A DNA stretch of 64,000 bases from assembly GCA_012934845.2 (NCBI GenBank), contig WNNJ02003101.1:1-64000 (forward strand), given 5' to 3'. The translations under genes were made by a program, and so were the position numbers. Shown piece after piece: positions 32,151-44,221 of the stretch (position 1 is its first letter; every line of letters starts with the position of its first letter). A model generated the notes under the pieces. It was not told the DNA's origin, searched no databases, and saw nothing but the letters and a program-made list of their open reading frames with translations. This DNA is from Pomphorhynchus laevis (Eukaryota > Acanthocephala > Palaeacanthocephala > Echinorhynchida > Pomphorhynchidae).

Positions 32151-32471
32151 CCCTGCAAATTAACAGCAGAAAAATCACTTACTTGTTTTTCAGGAATTGT
32201 ATAAGAAATTAAAGTTATACCTTTCGAAATGTGCATTTTGCTTAGATCTAGCGTGCTATTGTGATTACGCAAACGTTACCGTTATGAAAAGATTCTTATA
32301 TTTCGTAAAATGTGCAACAACGGAGACTCAAAGACTTCCAGTTCCTGTACGATTTCTTTAACAGAAAAAAAGCGTAAGTTATGCCTGTTCTTCGAATATA
32401 TCAACGATGTCTAAGGTCAGTAACGATTTTTTTTATCAAGTGATGGGGAGGTACTTCCCCCGATTCTGAAA

Positions 32472-33433
32472 ATGAAAAAACTAGTAATAATAAAACTATT
32501 AAAACCTCTGGAAAAGGAGAAGCTATACAACGTTTTTCTCCGTGGATTTGTAAATGGTTATAAAAATCGTATATTATTTCACAAAGTAAAAATCTATGCT
32601 GGGAAAATTAAGATCTCATTTGTCTCAGCCGACATTATGGCTTCATATACTAATTACTTCAATAACAATCACATTGATAAAGCAGAGTTAATCTGCAAGC
32701 CTATTATTGCCTCATTAAAAATACACAACATGCCCTGTTCGTTAGAGGAGGAACACAGAAAAGTCCTGATGGACCATTTCGGTGTTTATAATCTTCGCCT
32801 GATCCTGGGTAGGGATGACAACCCTATCCAGGTAGGATTCTGTTCTGCCTCCATCGACCAAGCGGAAGTATTATCAAAATCTGCTAGCAATCCTTTTAAG
32901 GGATTTAATTTAAAATTCACAATATTTGATGTTGATGAATACACCTACCGCCACTGCAGCCGGTGTCACAAATGGGGGCACTGGGCCTCTAGCTGCAGTG
33001 GGACGGCCACATGTGTAGTTTGTGGCTCCTCTTCTTGCACGACACTAACCTCAAGCGACTCCTACAAGGACCTTTCGTGCACAAACTGCAGGGGGAGTCA
33101 TCCGGCTTGGCGCAGAGAATGGCCTATGTTCAAGACAAACAAGAGAGAATATATACGGCCTTCAATGATCAAAACGGCAGTCTCTTTCTGAAACGTTGCC
33201 GGATCTCAGAGAATGAGTGATCCGAGATCTCTCTGTTGATAGAACAGAAGATAGAGTCCTCTCAAAAAAGATTCGAGAACATCATATTAACGGCCCTTGG
33301 GGCCGTCAATCCAAATTCTAATAATTCCAACTTCAGCTTATTCCCGCATCAAATAAAACGGGGGGGGGAGAGTTGGATCATACCGTCCCACAATCAAGAT
33401 CGGAAAGCTCATGAAAAGCAAAAGGGAAAATGA
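32472..33433 (+). pseudogene. LINE-A copy 4 ORF1
   Basis: An open 239-codon stretch (32472-33191): an RRM-like nucleic-acid-binding region (residues about 25-150), then three Cys motifs, CSRCHKWGHWASSC (about residues 157-170), a C-x-x-C pair and CTNCRGSHPAWRR. The last part shifts frame and continues to 33433. ORF1 proteins of this type coat the element RNA. It is the best preserved ORF1 in the window. Confidence 0.82.
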
Positions 33434-33550
33434 AGATATTGCTCAGGGGCAAGTACCTACCCTGGATGTAGCCAATGGCGAGGAAGGGAACTTTCCTGCA
33501 CCTAGCTCTGTTTAGGAAGGCAATCCACCATCCAACTAATCCATCACAAT

Positions 33551-35907
33551 GCAGAGTACTCGTGAGCCTTTTTCACTGAATATCCTTCAGTAGAATTCGG
33601 GAGGTGCTTCTGCCCTTAGACTAATATTTGGTAGAGATGCAGATGTTATAGTCCTTCAGGAGACGCGGTCTATTCGTCTCTCCCGGATATTACTCGATTT
33701 ATTCCAAAGCACATATGTTCCCACTATACTCCGTATAAGCCCAACTCACTCCTCTTAATCTCAAGGACTCTTGACCTTAGTTTAGTGATCATTAAGGTCC
33801 TCCCTCCAATTAAATTACTCGTGTCCAGCTATGTCTTGTTTTGTAGTTTCACTCTGTAAGAACAGTAAACGCCTCAGTCTAGCAAATGTCTACATGCGTC
33901 CAGGGGAGATTCACAAAAACTGTGACGTCCTAGATAGTATTATTGACAGCGGCTATGACATCATCCTTGGGAACTTCAACGACAGAAATGATCGTTGGAT
34001 CCACGCAGCACTTCGCAGAGCTAGGAACTGTTATCTTATTCACAAACCACCTTCTCCCTCCTTTCATTGCACCTCTACAAATTCAATCCTCGACTTTTTA
34101 CTGCTTCACTCGCGGTGATTGCTTAAACCCCTCTGTACGGAGCAGTTGCGCCAACAATTGTCCACCTCTCATGACCTAATTTGTTGAAGAATTGAAGAGG
34201 ATACGTTGCAATGGAGGTTTACTTTGATCCGGTCAGAGTGGCCTTCTTTCAGACGGCTATCCGACTCTTTCATCGAATAGGAAATGAGAATCTTACCGAA
34301 TTTAATACCTACCTCTTTTCGCAAGCTACCGTGATTCTTTCGACTACCTATAAAGGTTGTATATACAATCTCACTCCGACGAAACTCAAGATCCTAATAA
34401 ATTGCTGAACCACCCTAATCTCTCTACTTCCGCCAAACAGGCTCTCTCGAATGAATACTGGAGCACTAGATATAGGTTCCAGCTGAGTAGGGATAAGGCG
34501 AGTATTGCTCGCCTGAATCCTTCTCAGTCTTCCTTTTGGAAGATTTTCAAGAAGATGAAGTTTGTTTGTTGGAAGAATAGAGCATTAGGTTGGATAGGGA
34601 ATGTAGGCCTTGATAAAGTTTTATAAGAGTCACTAGCCCTACACAACTATGGAGCCACTCAATCACCTCAACCAATCCCGCCTTGGTGTAACTTCAGGAG
34701 TAGGGATCTATCTGTTACGGATATCCTTAACTCCTGGGGTCCACTCCCGGGCACCTCCAAATTCGTCGCTCCACTTTCGTCTCGAGTCTGTCAGCTTTTG
34801 ACAGCCAAACAGAGAAGAGAGGTGGCCACCACAATGCTTCTAGCCCCCCCATCCGATGTAGCAGGCATAAATATTTGTAATAGAGTTTCTATACCAAGAA
34901 AAAATCCTGTTCAGGCAATAAAGATCTGCGACCCATTTTGATTCAAAATGCCCTCATCTCGATTTACGAAAAAGCGCTTGCGCGTAAAATCCGTGACCAT
35001 TTAAGTAGGCGTAATTTGATCCCTCCAGGTTTTCATGGGTTCGTCAAAGGTCGCTCGGTCCATTCAGCAGTTGGTGAGGTGGAACAGTTTTGTCGGTCTA
35101 ATAGCCATCGTCCAGTTGTGGCTGTTTTCCTTGACTTTTCTGCTGCATTTGACCGCATCTCCATTTACTTTGTGATCTCTACTCTCAGGTCCATCAGGTT
35201 GCCTGCGAGAATAGTGAACCGGGTAGAGATTCTGCTGTACACCAAGCGATTTTACTATGAAGATGGTCCTGATGCGCGTCAGTTCTACCCTATTACGGGT
35301 GTGCCCCAACACTCCCCTCTTTCACCTATCTTATATCTTGCTGCTTCCATTCACATATTTAAAATATTCAAGCGCGAACAACGTCTAGTAATGTACGCTG
35401 ATGACACCACAGCCCTGTTCTCTGGACACAAGTGCAAAGGCGTAGTTTCTGACATCAGCTGTTTCTTTTTAAGGTTAAAAGACTAGCTACCCAAATCCAA
35501 TCTTAGTTTAAGCTCCGCTAAATCGCAGGTGGTCTTTCTTAATGGCACCCCAGCTACAAAGCAAAAACTTTAGAGATTAGCACTCTCTGAGCTCTCCTCC
35601 ATATTTGACTCTGAACCACTCCCCACCTTCACAAGTCGAGTAAAATACCTGGGGTTCACCGTTTCGGTGAACTGGTCGGCGAAAGCCGACCTGGATAGAC
35701 TCAAACGTATCCTGAAGAGAGCTAGGTGGGCTCTGAAACGGGCCCAACATCTGTCGTTGAATGGGAAAACCCGGGTGCGCCTTTGGGGTACCTGCGCTAT
35801 CTCGGGATTTGTCTTCTTCTCAAGAGGACGTCCTCCAGAGCAAAAGCTAAGGTTCCTTAAGCTCCTCGTCTCTCGTTTATACAGCATAGTTCGCGCCGAT
35901 TGGATCC
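33551..35907 (+). pseudogene. LINE-A copy 4 ORF2
   Basis: The start at 33551 is soon followed by a stop (TAG at about 33594). Endonuclease motifs lie at 33.65 and 33.96 kb (IILGNFNDR in place of GDFNDR, so one catalytic aspartate is lost). RT motifs include FHGFVKGRSVHSAVGEVEQF, VFLDFSAAFDRISI, a GVP-QHSPLSP variant of the QGSPLSP block, and YADDTTALFSG. Stops and shifts throughout. Confidence 0.85.
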
Positions 35908-36760
35908 AATTGGATGGCTATAATCTTAAAGATTATAGACTTGTCATTAGAGATCATAAAGATTATAGACTTGTCATTTACTACAGTTTATTGAACTATT
36001 GTTGGAAGCTCAGACAGCCATGGACAAACTTTTAAACCAGAGATATTTACAACGCCAGTCAACACAGCTGAATCGGAAAATTCGTGTACACATTGGAAAC
36101 GGCGTTTCGAAAAGTATCTGTCAAAGGTTCCAGACTTAGAGGAAAACGATAAGCTTAATGTCTTGATCAATCACGTTGCTCCTAACGTCTACAGTTACAT
36201 TTCGACAATCAATGATTACGCTCTTGCTCTCAGACGATTCGACGACCTATACTTGAAGCCAAGAAACGACGTATTCGCACATTTTTAGCTTAGTACGTGT
36301 AAACAGTTACAGAAGCTGTCGATAGACGATTTCGTCCGAGCGTTATATCAACTTGCAAAGAATTGCGAATTCAAAAATGTCAATGCAGACGAGCATCTCT
36401 GCTTGTGCGTCCGCGACGCTTTAATTTCAGGATTAAGTTCGGGTGCAATTAGACAACGATTGCTTAAAGTGCCTCAACTTACATTGCTGGCGGCAGTTGA
36501 AACGGCCAGAACGCTTGAATCGGCTCAGCTGAATGCCGAAGCATACCGAATGACATATATTTATGTGTCAGCAGTCTCCGACCAAATTGTCACGGGAGAG
36601 GCTTCGTCACCCTGTGCTGCAGTCTCGTATTCAAAATCGGCATGCTTCTTCAGTAGTCGTGAGAGACACCCACGAAATAAATGTTTTGTCAGACTTAACA
36701 CTGTCGAAAATGCAATAAGATCGGTCATTTTTTGATTGTCTGCTGATCAGATTTTGCTGT
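35908..36760 (+). pseudogene. gypsy-like gag fragment, second family
   Basis: After a 20-bp motif repeated twice (AAAGATTATAGACTTGTCATT-like, 35930-35980), one frame reads through an HWKRRFEKYLSKVPDLEEND segment and LINHVAPNVYSYISTI. It continues through KNCEFKNVNADEHLCLCVRDA and LISGLSSGAIRQRLL, to a damaged CCHC knuckle near 36700. One stop at about 36290. This is typical Ty3/gypsy gag capsid plus nucleocapsid; no pol follows. Confidence 0.78.
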
Positions 36761-36769
36761 TATATCTCG

Positions 36770-38640
36770 TTCTGCCGCTACAAAAAAGAAATGATCGGAC
36801 AAACCAGGATCAGTAATTGACACGGAGGTATAGGCAATGAAGCAGTTGTGAACAGCAATGATGTCGAGAGCATCGCCGAGAATATGAGTGGAATTTGTTA
36901 AAAGTAGTTTATAGTTAAAATAAGAAAAAGATTAGTTAGAGTGATATAGTCAGAGTCAGCTGGGCGATCGAGACTAATGTTATAGTCAATGAGAACAAAA
37001 GAAGGAGTATAAGACAATGAACAGTGAGAAAGGAGATTTGCAAGGTCGTTAAAGAACATAAATGAGAGAACAGCTGAGCCTGGACGGTGTACAATCACAA
37101 GTTCCATAGAGAAAGGAGATGATAATCTGCATATGAATAATTCGAACGAAGTGTAACGGATATTAGCGTTAATTTTACGTAGAGACATTGGGTGACGAGC
37201 AATGACAACAATACGGCCATGGTTAGAAGCAGTAGATGTATGATAAACAATTGAACGAGCTGATTTAACTAGATAACAACCGGAGCGACATATATAACGA
37301 ATAGCAAGATCGTCAGAGTCAAAGTTCCAGGATTCGGTAATACAGAGAATATCGGTAGATAATTGATCGAAGATATCAACGAGCAAATCAGCTTTATGAA
37401 GAATGGAGCGAATGTTGAAAAGACTAAAACGAAAAGTATGCTCAGGAGAGATATCGATTAGCAAAGAAGACAGGGAGGCGCCGTGACGTTATCTGATTTT
37501 TGGCCTCGTATGTACGACGTGAAAATTTCCGTTGATTTGATGAATTGATAAGGATGACTAGCCCTTTGTTTCACGTCGATGTTTCTCAATGCGAGCTAAA
37601 TTGAGCTGGTCAATATCAGAAGGGAAGCGGTCAGGATAGATACGACAAGTAGATGAAGTGGTAATAAATTTAAATCGTTGGAAGAGTATCAAGGAAGCAT
37701 GCAAACTATGTCGTAAAACGATTTTAGGTGTGTTGGACTGATATGATTGGATTTAGTGGATTTGTTTAAACGGTTAAAATATACAGGAGCGATATTATTG
37801 AAAAGGGATGGATTATCATTAGGAAGAATGGTTGCTAGGATAGACCAAAAAGCAGATAAATCCTCATAAAAGCGAGATTTTGAGGAAGCAGATTCGGGGA
37901 GCTTTAAGTTAGATATGATAATACAGCGATCACGCGAAGGAAAACGTTTACGTGGAAGTGGTGGACAGACAGAGCTGGTACGAGTAGAGGCAGAAGAGCA
38001 GGTAGAAGTGGAAATGACAGGACTGCTCAATTGAGATTTATGATAGGTTGGTGCATGTGTGACAAAAGTGGAGTTTTGAATCGGTTGATCGGAGATGTTA
38101 CTGGAAATGATTTTCACGGAAGGATGTAAATTATTGAGAAGTGATACGGGGGAGGTAGAGTAAGGAGTACGCGAGGCGAAGTATGATATGTATTTAGATA
38201 GAGAAGGAATAGGAAAGAGAAGTTATGAGATGAACAGCTTTACCGTTTGCATTGTTTGGATGATAAAGATAAATAGAAGTTTTATCCGTAGTTGAACAAG
38301 GAGTGTGTGTGAGGAAAGTTCAAGAATGGGATTATACTATGCGTAGTCAGGTGTTGATGCGAGGGAATGTCGAAAACAGTATCGGTCTGAGTAGTCTTAT
38401 GTGAGACAGAAATGGAGGAGCAGGATAGCTGTTAAAGTTTTACTGATGAACAAAATCCACATGTAAACGGTTTACTCTGATACACTGAACGGTCAGATAT
38501 TTTAACTCAAACAAGGGTTCATACGTCGCAATCTTTATAATCGCATCCAACTTCCAAACTTGTATAACGATCATTGCATTCCGATGTGGAAGATGCGTGA
38601 TAAGGAACAGGGATTTGAGATCGAGATTTTCTAGACATGA
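36770..38640 (-). mobile_element. LINE family B, 5' half only
   Basis: Minus strand begins at an ATG at about 38637 (MSRKSRSQIP), then a Ser/Pro-rich region, and the family-conserved RKRFPSRDRCIIISNLKL segment (in the 142-aa ORF 37689-38117). An APE endonuclease follows at 36898-37464, with LFNIRSILHKADLLVDIF, ILCITESW (catalytic E) and later HILGDALDII and DPGLSDHF near 36800. RT is absent. Loss of the 3' half is unusual for a LINE and implies deletion. Confidence 0.83.
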
Positions 38641-38879
38641 TATTTATCATGCGATTAAGCTCAATCCGCGAGCGTAGCGAGCGGAACTGACAGGAAAAAT
38701 CTGGAATGTAATCATACTAAACAATTAACTTTTTCTTGAACCTACACTATCAATATCCTTTTATTTGACTTTTTTCCCTTTCTTTGTTGCTTTCTTTCAT
38801 TATGCTGATTAATTTTATTAGCGGACATAGCAGCCTTCGTGGTTACAGTCCTGTCAAAATGTTTTATGGCGTTAGTTCT

Positions 38880-39130
38880 GTCACTAATTGAATATGGTGT
38901 TTTGGCCTCCTTGCCGTGGTCAGCATCTAACTCTAAGAATGCAAAACTTCAGTATGATTTAAATCGTTTGATTGAATGAACAGAAAATTGGTTACGTCCG
39001 ATAAATGAGAAGTGTGAAGTTCTGAGACTGGGACCCAGAGAATATGATCAAGAATATTTATTGAAAGCTTAACGAATCTTAGTTATCACTGCTAAAAAAG
39101 ATTTGGGGGTGGAAAACTTACATGTTTTCA
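38880..39130 (+). pseudogene. non-LTR RT scrap downstream of the YADD region
   Basis: With two stops the plus strand reads LQYDLNRLIE, then W..PINEKCEVLRLG, and finally KKDLGVENL. This is the conserved block after the catalytic motif in CR1/Jockey-type RTs. Upstream and downstream parts are not recognisable. Confidence 0.65.
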
Positions 39131-39589
39131 TATCACAAATATTTATCCTAAATACCTGTGTTTATGTTTATTTAGTAACATTTTGATTAAAACAGTAGTT
39201 GTCATTTTATCGGTATAATCGAATGCTGAACAAATAGGGCTTTCAAATATAAGTCACTGGGCCCCTGTAGAATGGGGCCAGGGACTAAGATATATTTGGT
39301 AGAAATGTCATATGTAAGATTTTGAAGGTTAATTTTTATTAAGGACTTTTTTTTTATCAAGGATGCTTCTGTACATTTATTTAAAATTTACGAAAACTAT
39401 AAAAAATTGTTTTCGAGTAAAAAATTCGATATTAGCAGCTATGTTGTATAGATAAATAAATAAGGTTTTATTAAAAATACAACCGATCAAAAAAACTAGA
39501 TAACATACTTAACAAAATAGTAAGTACGACCAAATCTTCCAACAACTGCAATTTGCACTGGTCTTCTTATTACCACTTTTACGGCCTCG

Positions 39590-42032
39590 AATCCAGAAGG
39601 ACCTGAGCCCCCAACCGAGCCAACACGCCGCCTTCCGACTGAATCACCCGGGGTCTTTCACCCTCCGAAGAATCCGATCGGTGCGGATTATGCTGGGTAA
39701 ACGAGAGACGAGGAGCTTAAGAAACCTTAGCCTTTGCTCAGGGGGACGTCCTCTCGAAAAGAAGACTTATCCCGAGACAGTCCAGGTACCCCAAAGGCAC
39801 ACCTGGGTTTTCACTTTCAATGACAGATGCTGAGCTCGTTTCAGGGCCCACCTAGCATTCTTCGGGATACGTTTGAGTCTATCCAGGTCGGCTAACGCAG
39901 ACCAGTTCACCGAAACGGTGAACCCCAGGTATTTTACTCGACTTGTAAAGCTGGGGAGTGATTCAGAGGCAAATATGAACGAGAGCTCAGAGAGTGCTAA
40001 TCTCTTAAGTTTTTTCTTAGTTGCAGGGGTGCCATGAAAGACAACCGCCTGCGATTTGGCGGAGTTTAAAATAAGATTGGATATGGGTAACTGGTCTTTT
40101 AATCTTAAAAAGAAACGGCTGATGTCAGAGACTACGTCTTTACACCTGTGTCCAGTGAACAGGGCTGTGGTGTCATCAGCGTACACCACTAGACGTTGTT
40201 CACGTTAAAATATTTTAAAGAGGTTAATGGAAGCAGCAAGATATAAGATGGGAGAAAGTGGGGATCCTTAAGGCACACCCGTAATAGAGTAGAACTGACG
40301 CGCATCAGGGTCGTCTTCATAGTAAAATCGCTTGGTATACAGCAGGATCTCCACTCTGTTCACAATTCTCGCAGGCAACCCGAGGGACCTAAGAGAAAAG
40401 ATCACAAAAGGAATTGAGATGCGGTCAAATGCAGAAGAAAAGTCGAGGAAAACATCCACAACTAGACGATAGCTATTATCCCGACAAAACTAATATACCT
40501 CACCAACTGCTGAATGGACCGAGCGACCTTTGACGAACCCATGAAAATATGGTGGGATCAAATTATGCCTACTTAAATGGTCGCGAATTTTACGCGCAAG
40601 CGCTTTTTCATAAATCGACACGAGGGCATTTTGAATCGAAATAGGTCGCAAATCTTTAGGGCATGAGCAGGATTTTTTCTAAGGAATAAAAACACGCTTA
40701 CTAATATTGATGCCTGCTACATCGGATGGGGGCTAGAAGCATTGTGGTGGCCACCTCTCTTCTCTGTTTGGCTGTCAAAAGCTGACAGACCCGAGAAGAA
40801 AGTGGAGCACGGATTTGGAGGTGCCCGGGAGTGGACCCCATGAGTTAAGGATATCCGTAACAGATAGATCCCTACTCCTGAAGTTACACCAAGGCGGGAT
40901 TGGTTGAGGTGATTGAGTGGCTCCATAGTTGTGTAGGACTAGTGACTCCTCTAAAACTTTATCAAGGCCTACATTCCCTAACCAACACAATGCTCTATCC
41001 TTCCAGCAAACAAACTTCTCCTTCTTAAAAATCTTCCAAAAGGAAGACTGAGAAGGATTAAGACGAGCAACACTTGTCCTATCCCTACTCAGCTGGAACC
41101 TATATCTAGTGATCCAGTATTCATTCGAGAGAGCCTGTCTGGCAGAAACAGAGAGATTAGGGATGTTAAGCAGTTTCGCTAGGACCTTGAGTTTCGTCAA
41201 AGCGGGATTGTATATACGACCTTTATAGGTAGTCGATAAAATTGCGATAGCTTGCGAAAAGGGTAGGTATTAAATTTGGTCAGACTTTCATTTCCTATTC
41301 TGGGAAAGAGTTGGATAGCCGCTTGAAAGAAGGCCACTCTGATCGGATCAATGTGAAACCTTTTTCGAAGCATTATATCTTCCTCAATTCTCCAACGAAT
41401 TAGGTCATAAGAAATGGACAATTGCTGGCGCGACTGCTCCGTGCAGAGAAGTTTTAACAGCCACCTCGAGTGAAGCAGTAAAATGTCGAGGATAGAATTT
41501 GTTGATGTGCAATGAAAGGTAGGGGAAGGGGTTTGTGAATAAGATAACAGTTCCTAGCCATGCGAATGGCTGCATTGATCCAACGACCAGTTCTGTCGTT
41601 GAAGTCCTCAAGTATCATGCCATAACCGCTGTCAATAATACTATCCATGAGGTCACGGTTCTTGTGAATTTCCCCTGGACGGATGTAGACATTGGCTAGA
41701 CTGAGGCGTTTACCGTTCTTACAGAGTGAAACTACTAAACAAGACATGGCTGGACCTAAGTACTTTAATAAGAGGGAGGACCTTAAGAAGCACTTAACTA
41801 AGATTAAAAGTCCTTAAGATGAAGAGGAGTGAGGTGGGGTTATGTACGGAGTGTAGTGGGAACATATATGCTTTGGGATACATTGAGTAATGTCCTGGGG
41901 GAGACGGATAGACCGCGTCTCCTGAAGGACTATAACATCTGCATCTCTTCCAGATAAAAGTCTAAGGGCAGAAGCACCTCCCGAATTCCACCGAAGGATA
42001 TTCAGTGAAAAAGGCTCACGAGTACTCTGCAT
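39590..42032 (-). pseudogene. LINE-A copy 5 ORF2
   Basis: N-terminus identical to copy 2. Endonuclease pieces at 41814-42032 and 41454-41747 (SYGMILEDFNDR-like, GDFN lost). The RT linker is at 40775-41421, with motif A VFLDFSSAFDR at about 40440. A stop replaces the base after GVP at about 40270, and MVYADDTTALFTG follows at about 40150-40189. Several frameshifts; inactive. Confidence 0.85.
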
Positions 42033-42059
42033 TGTGATGGATTAGTTGGATTGGGGGAT

Positions 42060-43225
42060 TGCCTACCTGGACAGAGCTAGGTGCAGGAAGGTTTCTCTTA
42101 TCGCACCAGCTCCGTATAGGGTAGGTACTTGCCCCTGGGCAGCATCTTTATTTCTCGTGATGGAGGCCTTTCCGGACATGGGCTGGAGCAGTTTGCCAAC
42201 CTTCAATAAAGGCACGGTGTGGGCCGAAGTACTCCGTTTCTTTGATTCTGGAATCGTTGAAGGAGGGAACGTAGGGGTTGAATATAACAGAGCAAAATTA
42301 CTTGTGAGGAGCTGCTCCATTTGTCTCAACATAGATTGTTTTTGAGTGTCGAGAATATGTATGATGTCTTTGTCTGACATTCTACCGCTGGTATCTGCAT
42401 AGCTGCCAGGAGTTTTTATTTTCGGTGAATTACAGAATTTTATCCGATAGGCCTTAAAGGCCTCACACCTCCTAGACCAGGATGGATGCGGACCATTACA
42501 GTTTACACACTGCGGGGTAGAGGAACACTGACCCCCGATATCTATACATTTTTTGGAAGAGCAAAATCCACAAATTTTCTCTTCCTTGCACATTTAGGCC
42601 CAGTGCCCCCATCCATGACAAAGATTGCAGTGAAAGAACGTAAAGTCATCGTTAGAGATGAGAAGAAATTTTAAATTAAAACCCATGAATGGGTTACATG
42701 ATGTTTTAGACAATATCTCGGCAATGTCGGTGGGCGCCGAGACAAAACCAATAGGAATAGATTGCCCATTCTTCCCCTTAACGGGCGAAAATTGGATACT
42801 TTAAAGTATTATTGAAAAGCGTTCATGTCTGTTTGCTCCAGGTGTGGAAGAAAATTAGTTATTTTTAATAAAGCCATGATGGGCTTAAACGTTAGGCTAC
42901 CAAACTTGGTGAGATTTTGATCAAAGAATTCTTGGTATGCATTTGCCAACTCTGAGTTGGCAAATGAAATTTTGATCTCCGTTTCGTAATACCTAACCGA
43001 GTTTAACAGTATTCTGTTACGGAACTGTTCTGCAAAAGTACGCAAGAAAAAATGGTATAATTTGTGTCTTTCTATAGGCTCTGAGAGTTTTATAATAATG
43101 AGATTTCTAAGCTTGGGTATGGGGGAAGTACCCCCTTGCCATCATAATCATAGGATAACAAAGCACTCACCTTTGGTGTAGATACAGTCAACATTTCTTT
43201 AGAATTTCCTGAATTTTGATCCATT
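42060..43225 (-). pseudogene. LINE-A copy 5 ORF1
   Basis: An upstream frame starts near 43220 (M-x-x-QMDQNSGNSKEML). The main RRM-like region (FRNRILLNSVRYYETEIKIS) is in another frame. After a break at about 42810 come the knuckles (42460-42600: CGFCSSKKC, CVNCNGPHPSWSRRC) and the helical MSDKDIIHILDTQKQ segment. A stop replaces one residue between the knuckles. Confidence 0.78.
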
Positions 43226-44170
43226 TGTGTTACCATGTTGTTGCTTGTCGTTGGACTATAATCAATTTTCCGCTTATTACTTGTATAGGCTTTTAGGCAC
43301 TAGCATAATTTATAATGTGTCACTATATGCGTTACATATCTTTATGATTAATGTGCTACAAAAAATAACGTTTAATTTTTTACCTTAATGATTTTTTTAA
43401 ATTTTGAAAGCAGTGTTATAAATGTTTTTACCCAAACGTTTGATAATAGAATGATAAAGTACATACTAAAATATTAAGGTATTATTAGCATCATTAAATA
43501 ATATATTTAAATTTTGATACAAATTAAAATATACATTAATATATTTAAATTTTGATACAAGTACAAATTAGGAAAATAATAAGTGTACATAAAATTTAAA
43601 CTCTATTTAATTATATACACTGAAAGATGAAATTAATGTGCATGGTAATTGATAAACGATGAGTCAGCTAAGGGGCCAAAGGGCATAGCAGGACATGCAA
43701 AGTTAAATTAGAGTTTTAATGCTCGGATTATATTTGGTTCATACATATTCTTATTCTTATTATTACATGCAACAACTTAAGAGCCAAGGGCTCTTAAGTT
43801 GAATAAAAACAGCCTAAAGTGAAAACGTAAAAAATAATCGAAGATAACTGTTAGATTAAAGCCTCTTGACGTAGTCTGCGCTTGAAAGAAAATTTAATGG
43901 AGCTGTTGATTATTATGGCAGGCGCATAGTTTCAGAGTCGTTTGATTCAATCACATATAGTCGCAGTCTTTTTGGTAGTCGATAGAGATCTTTGTAAACA
44001 TTATTCATGTTCGCGAAGACCAGTTGTGTTACTTAAATTAAATGTACATCAACAGGTATGCTCAGATGTGGTAAGAGTCATTCACATGAACATCAAATCA
44101 GCCAGCTTGAGTGAAATTTTAATTGGACATACTTGAAGTGATTCTATACGTTCGACATAAGGCAGCGACA
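43226..44170. other. AT-rich spacer, no gene recognised
   Basis: Contains a direct repeat of ATATATTTAAATTTTGATAC (about 43500 and 43540) and the hairpin listed next. A 64-aa ORF at 43942-44136 has no family features. Confidence 0.5.
43773..43801. repeat. 13-bp inverted repeat, 3-nt loop
   Basis: CAACTTAAGAGCC and GGCTCTTAAGTTG flank AAG. It could be a transcription-end hairpin or simply a chance palindrome; an AATAAA follows at 43803-43808 on the plus strand. Confidence 0.8.
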
Positions 44171-44221
44171 GTGTTAAAAAATGATTTATTTTTTACGAGG
44201 CAAATGCGTACCGGCGCAAGC

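Larger units (their letters stand above)
28548..32160 (-). mobile_element. LINE family A, copy 3 (near full length)
   Basis: Minus strand: ORF1 at 32.15-31.09 kb, ORF2 at 31.03-28.66 kb, then a 3' UTR ending in A/T repeats near 28548. It stands head to head with copy 4, the two ORF1 starts being about 370 bp apart. Dead by several frame breaks. Confidence 0.88.
32410..35907 (+). mobile_element. LINE family A, copy 4
   Basis: ORF1 (32.47-33.43 kb), ORF2 (33.55-35.9 kb). The 3' end is missing: sequence breaks off at GCCGATTGGATCC (about 35907), where other copies continue for about 100 codons-equivalent plus UTR. Short direct repeats and then a gypsy gag fragment follow. Head to head with copy 3. 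Confidence 0.87.
39440..43225 (-). mobile_element. LINE family A, copy 5 (near full length)
   Basis: Minus strand: ORF1 at 43.2-42.06 kb, ORF2 starting at 42032, then a 3' UTR with the same end as copy 2 (GATCGGTTGTATTTTTAATA, then TTATTTATTTAT near 39445-39465). Copies 2 and 5 are the closest pair, including ORF1. Confidence 0.88.
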
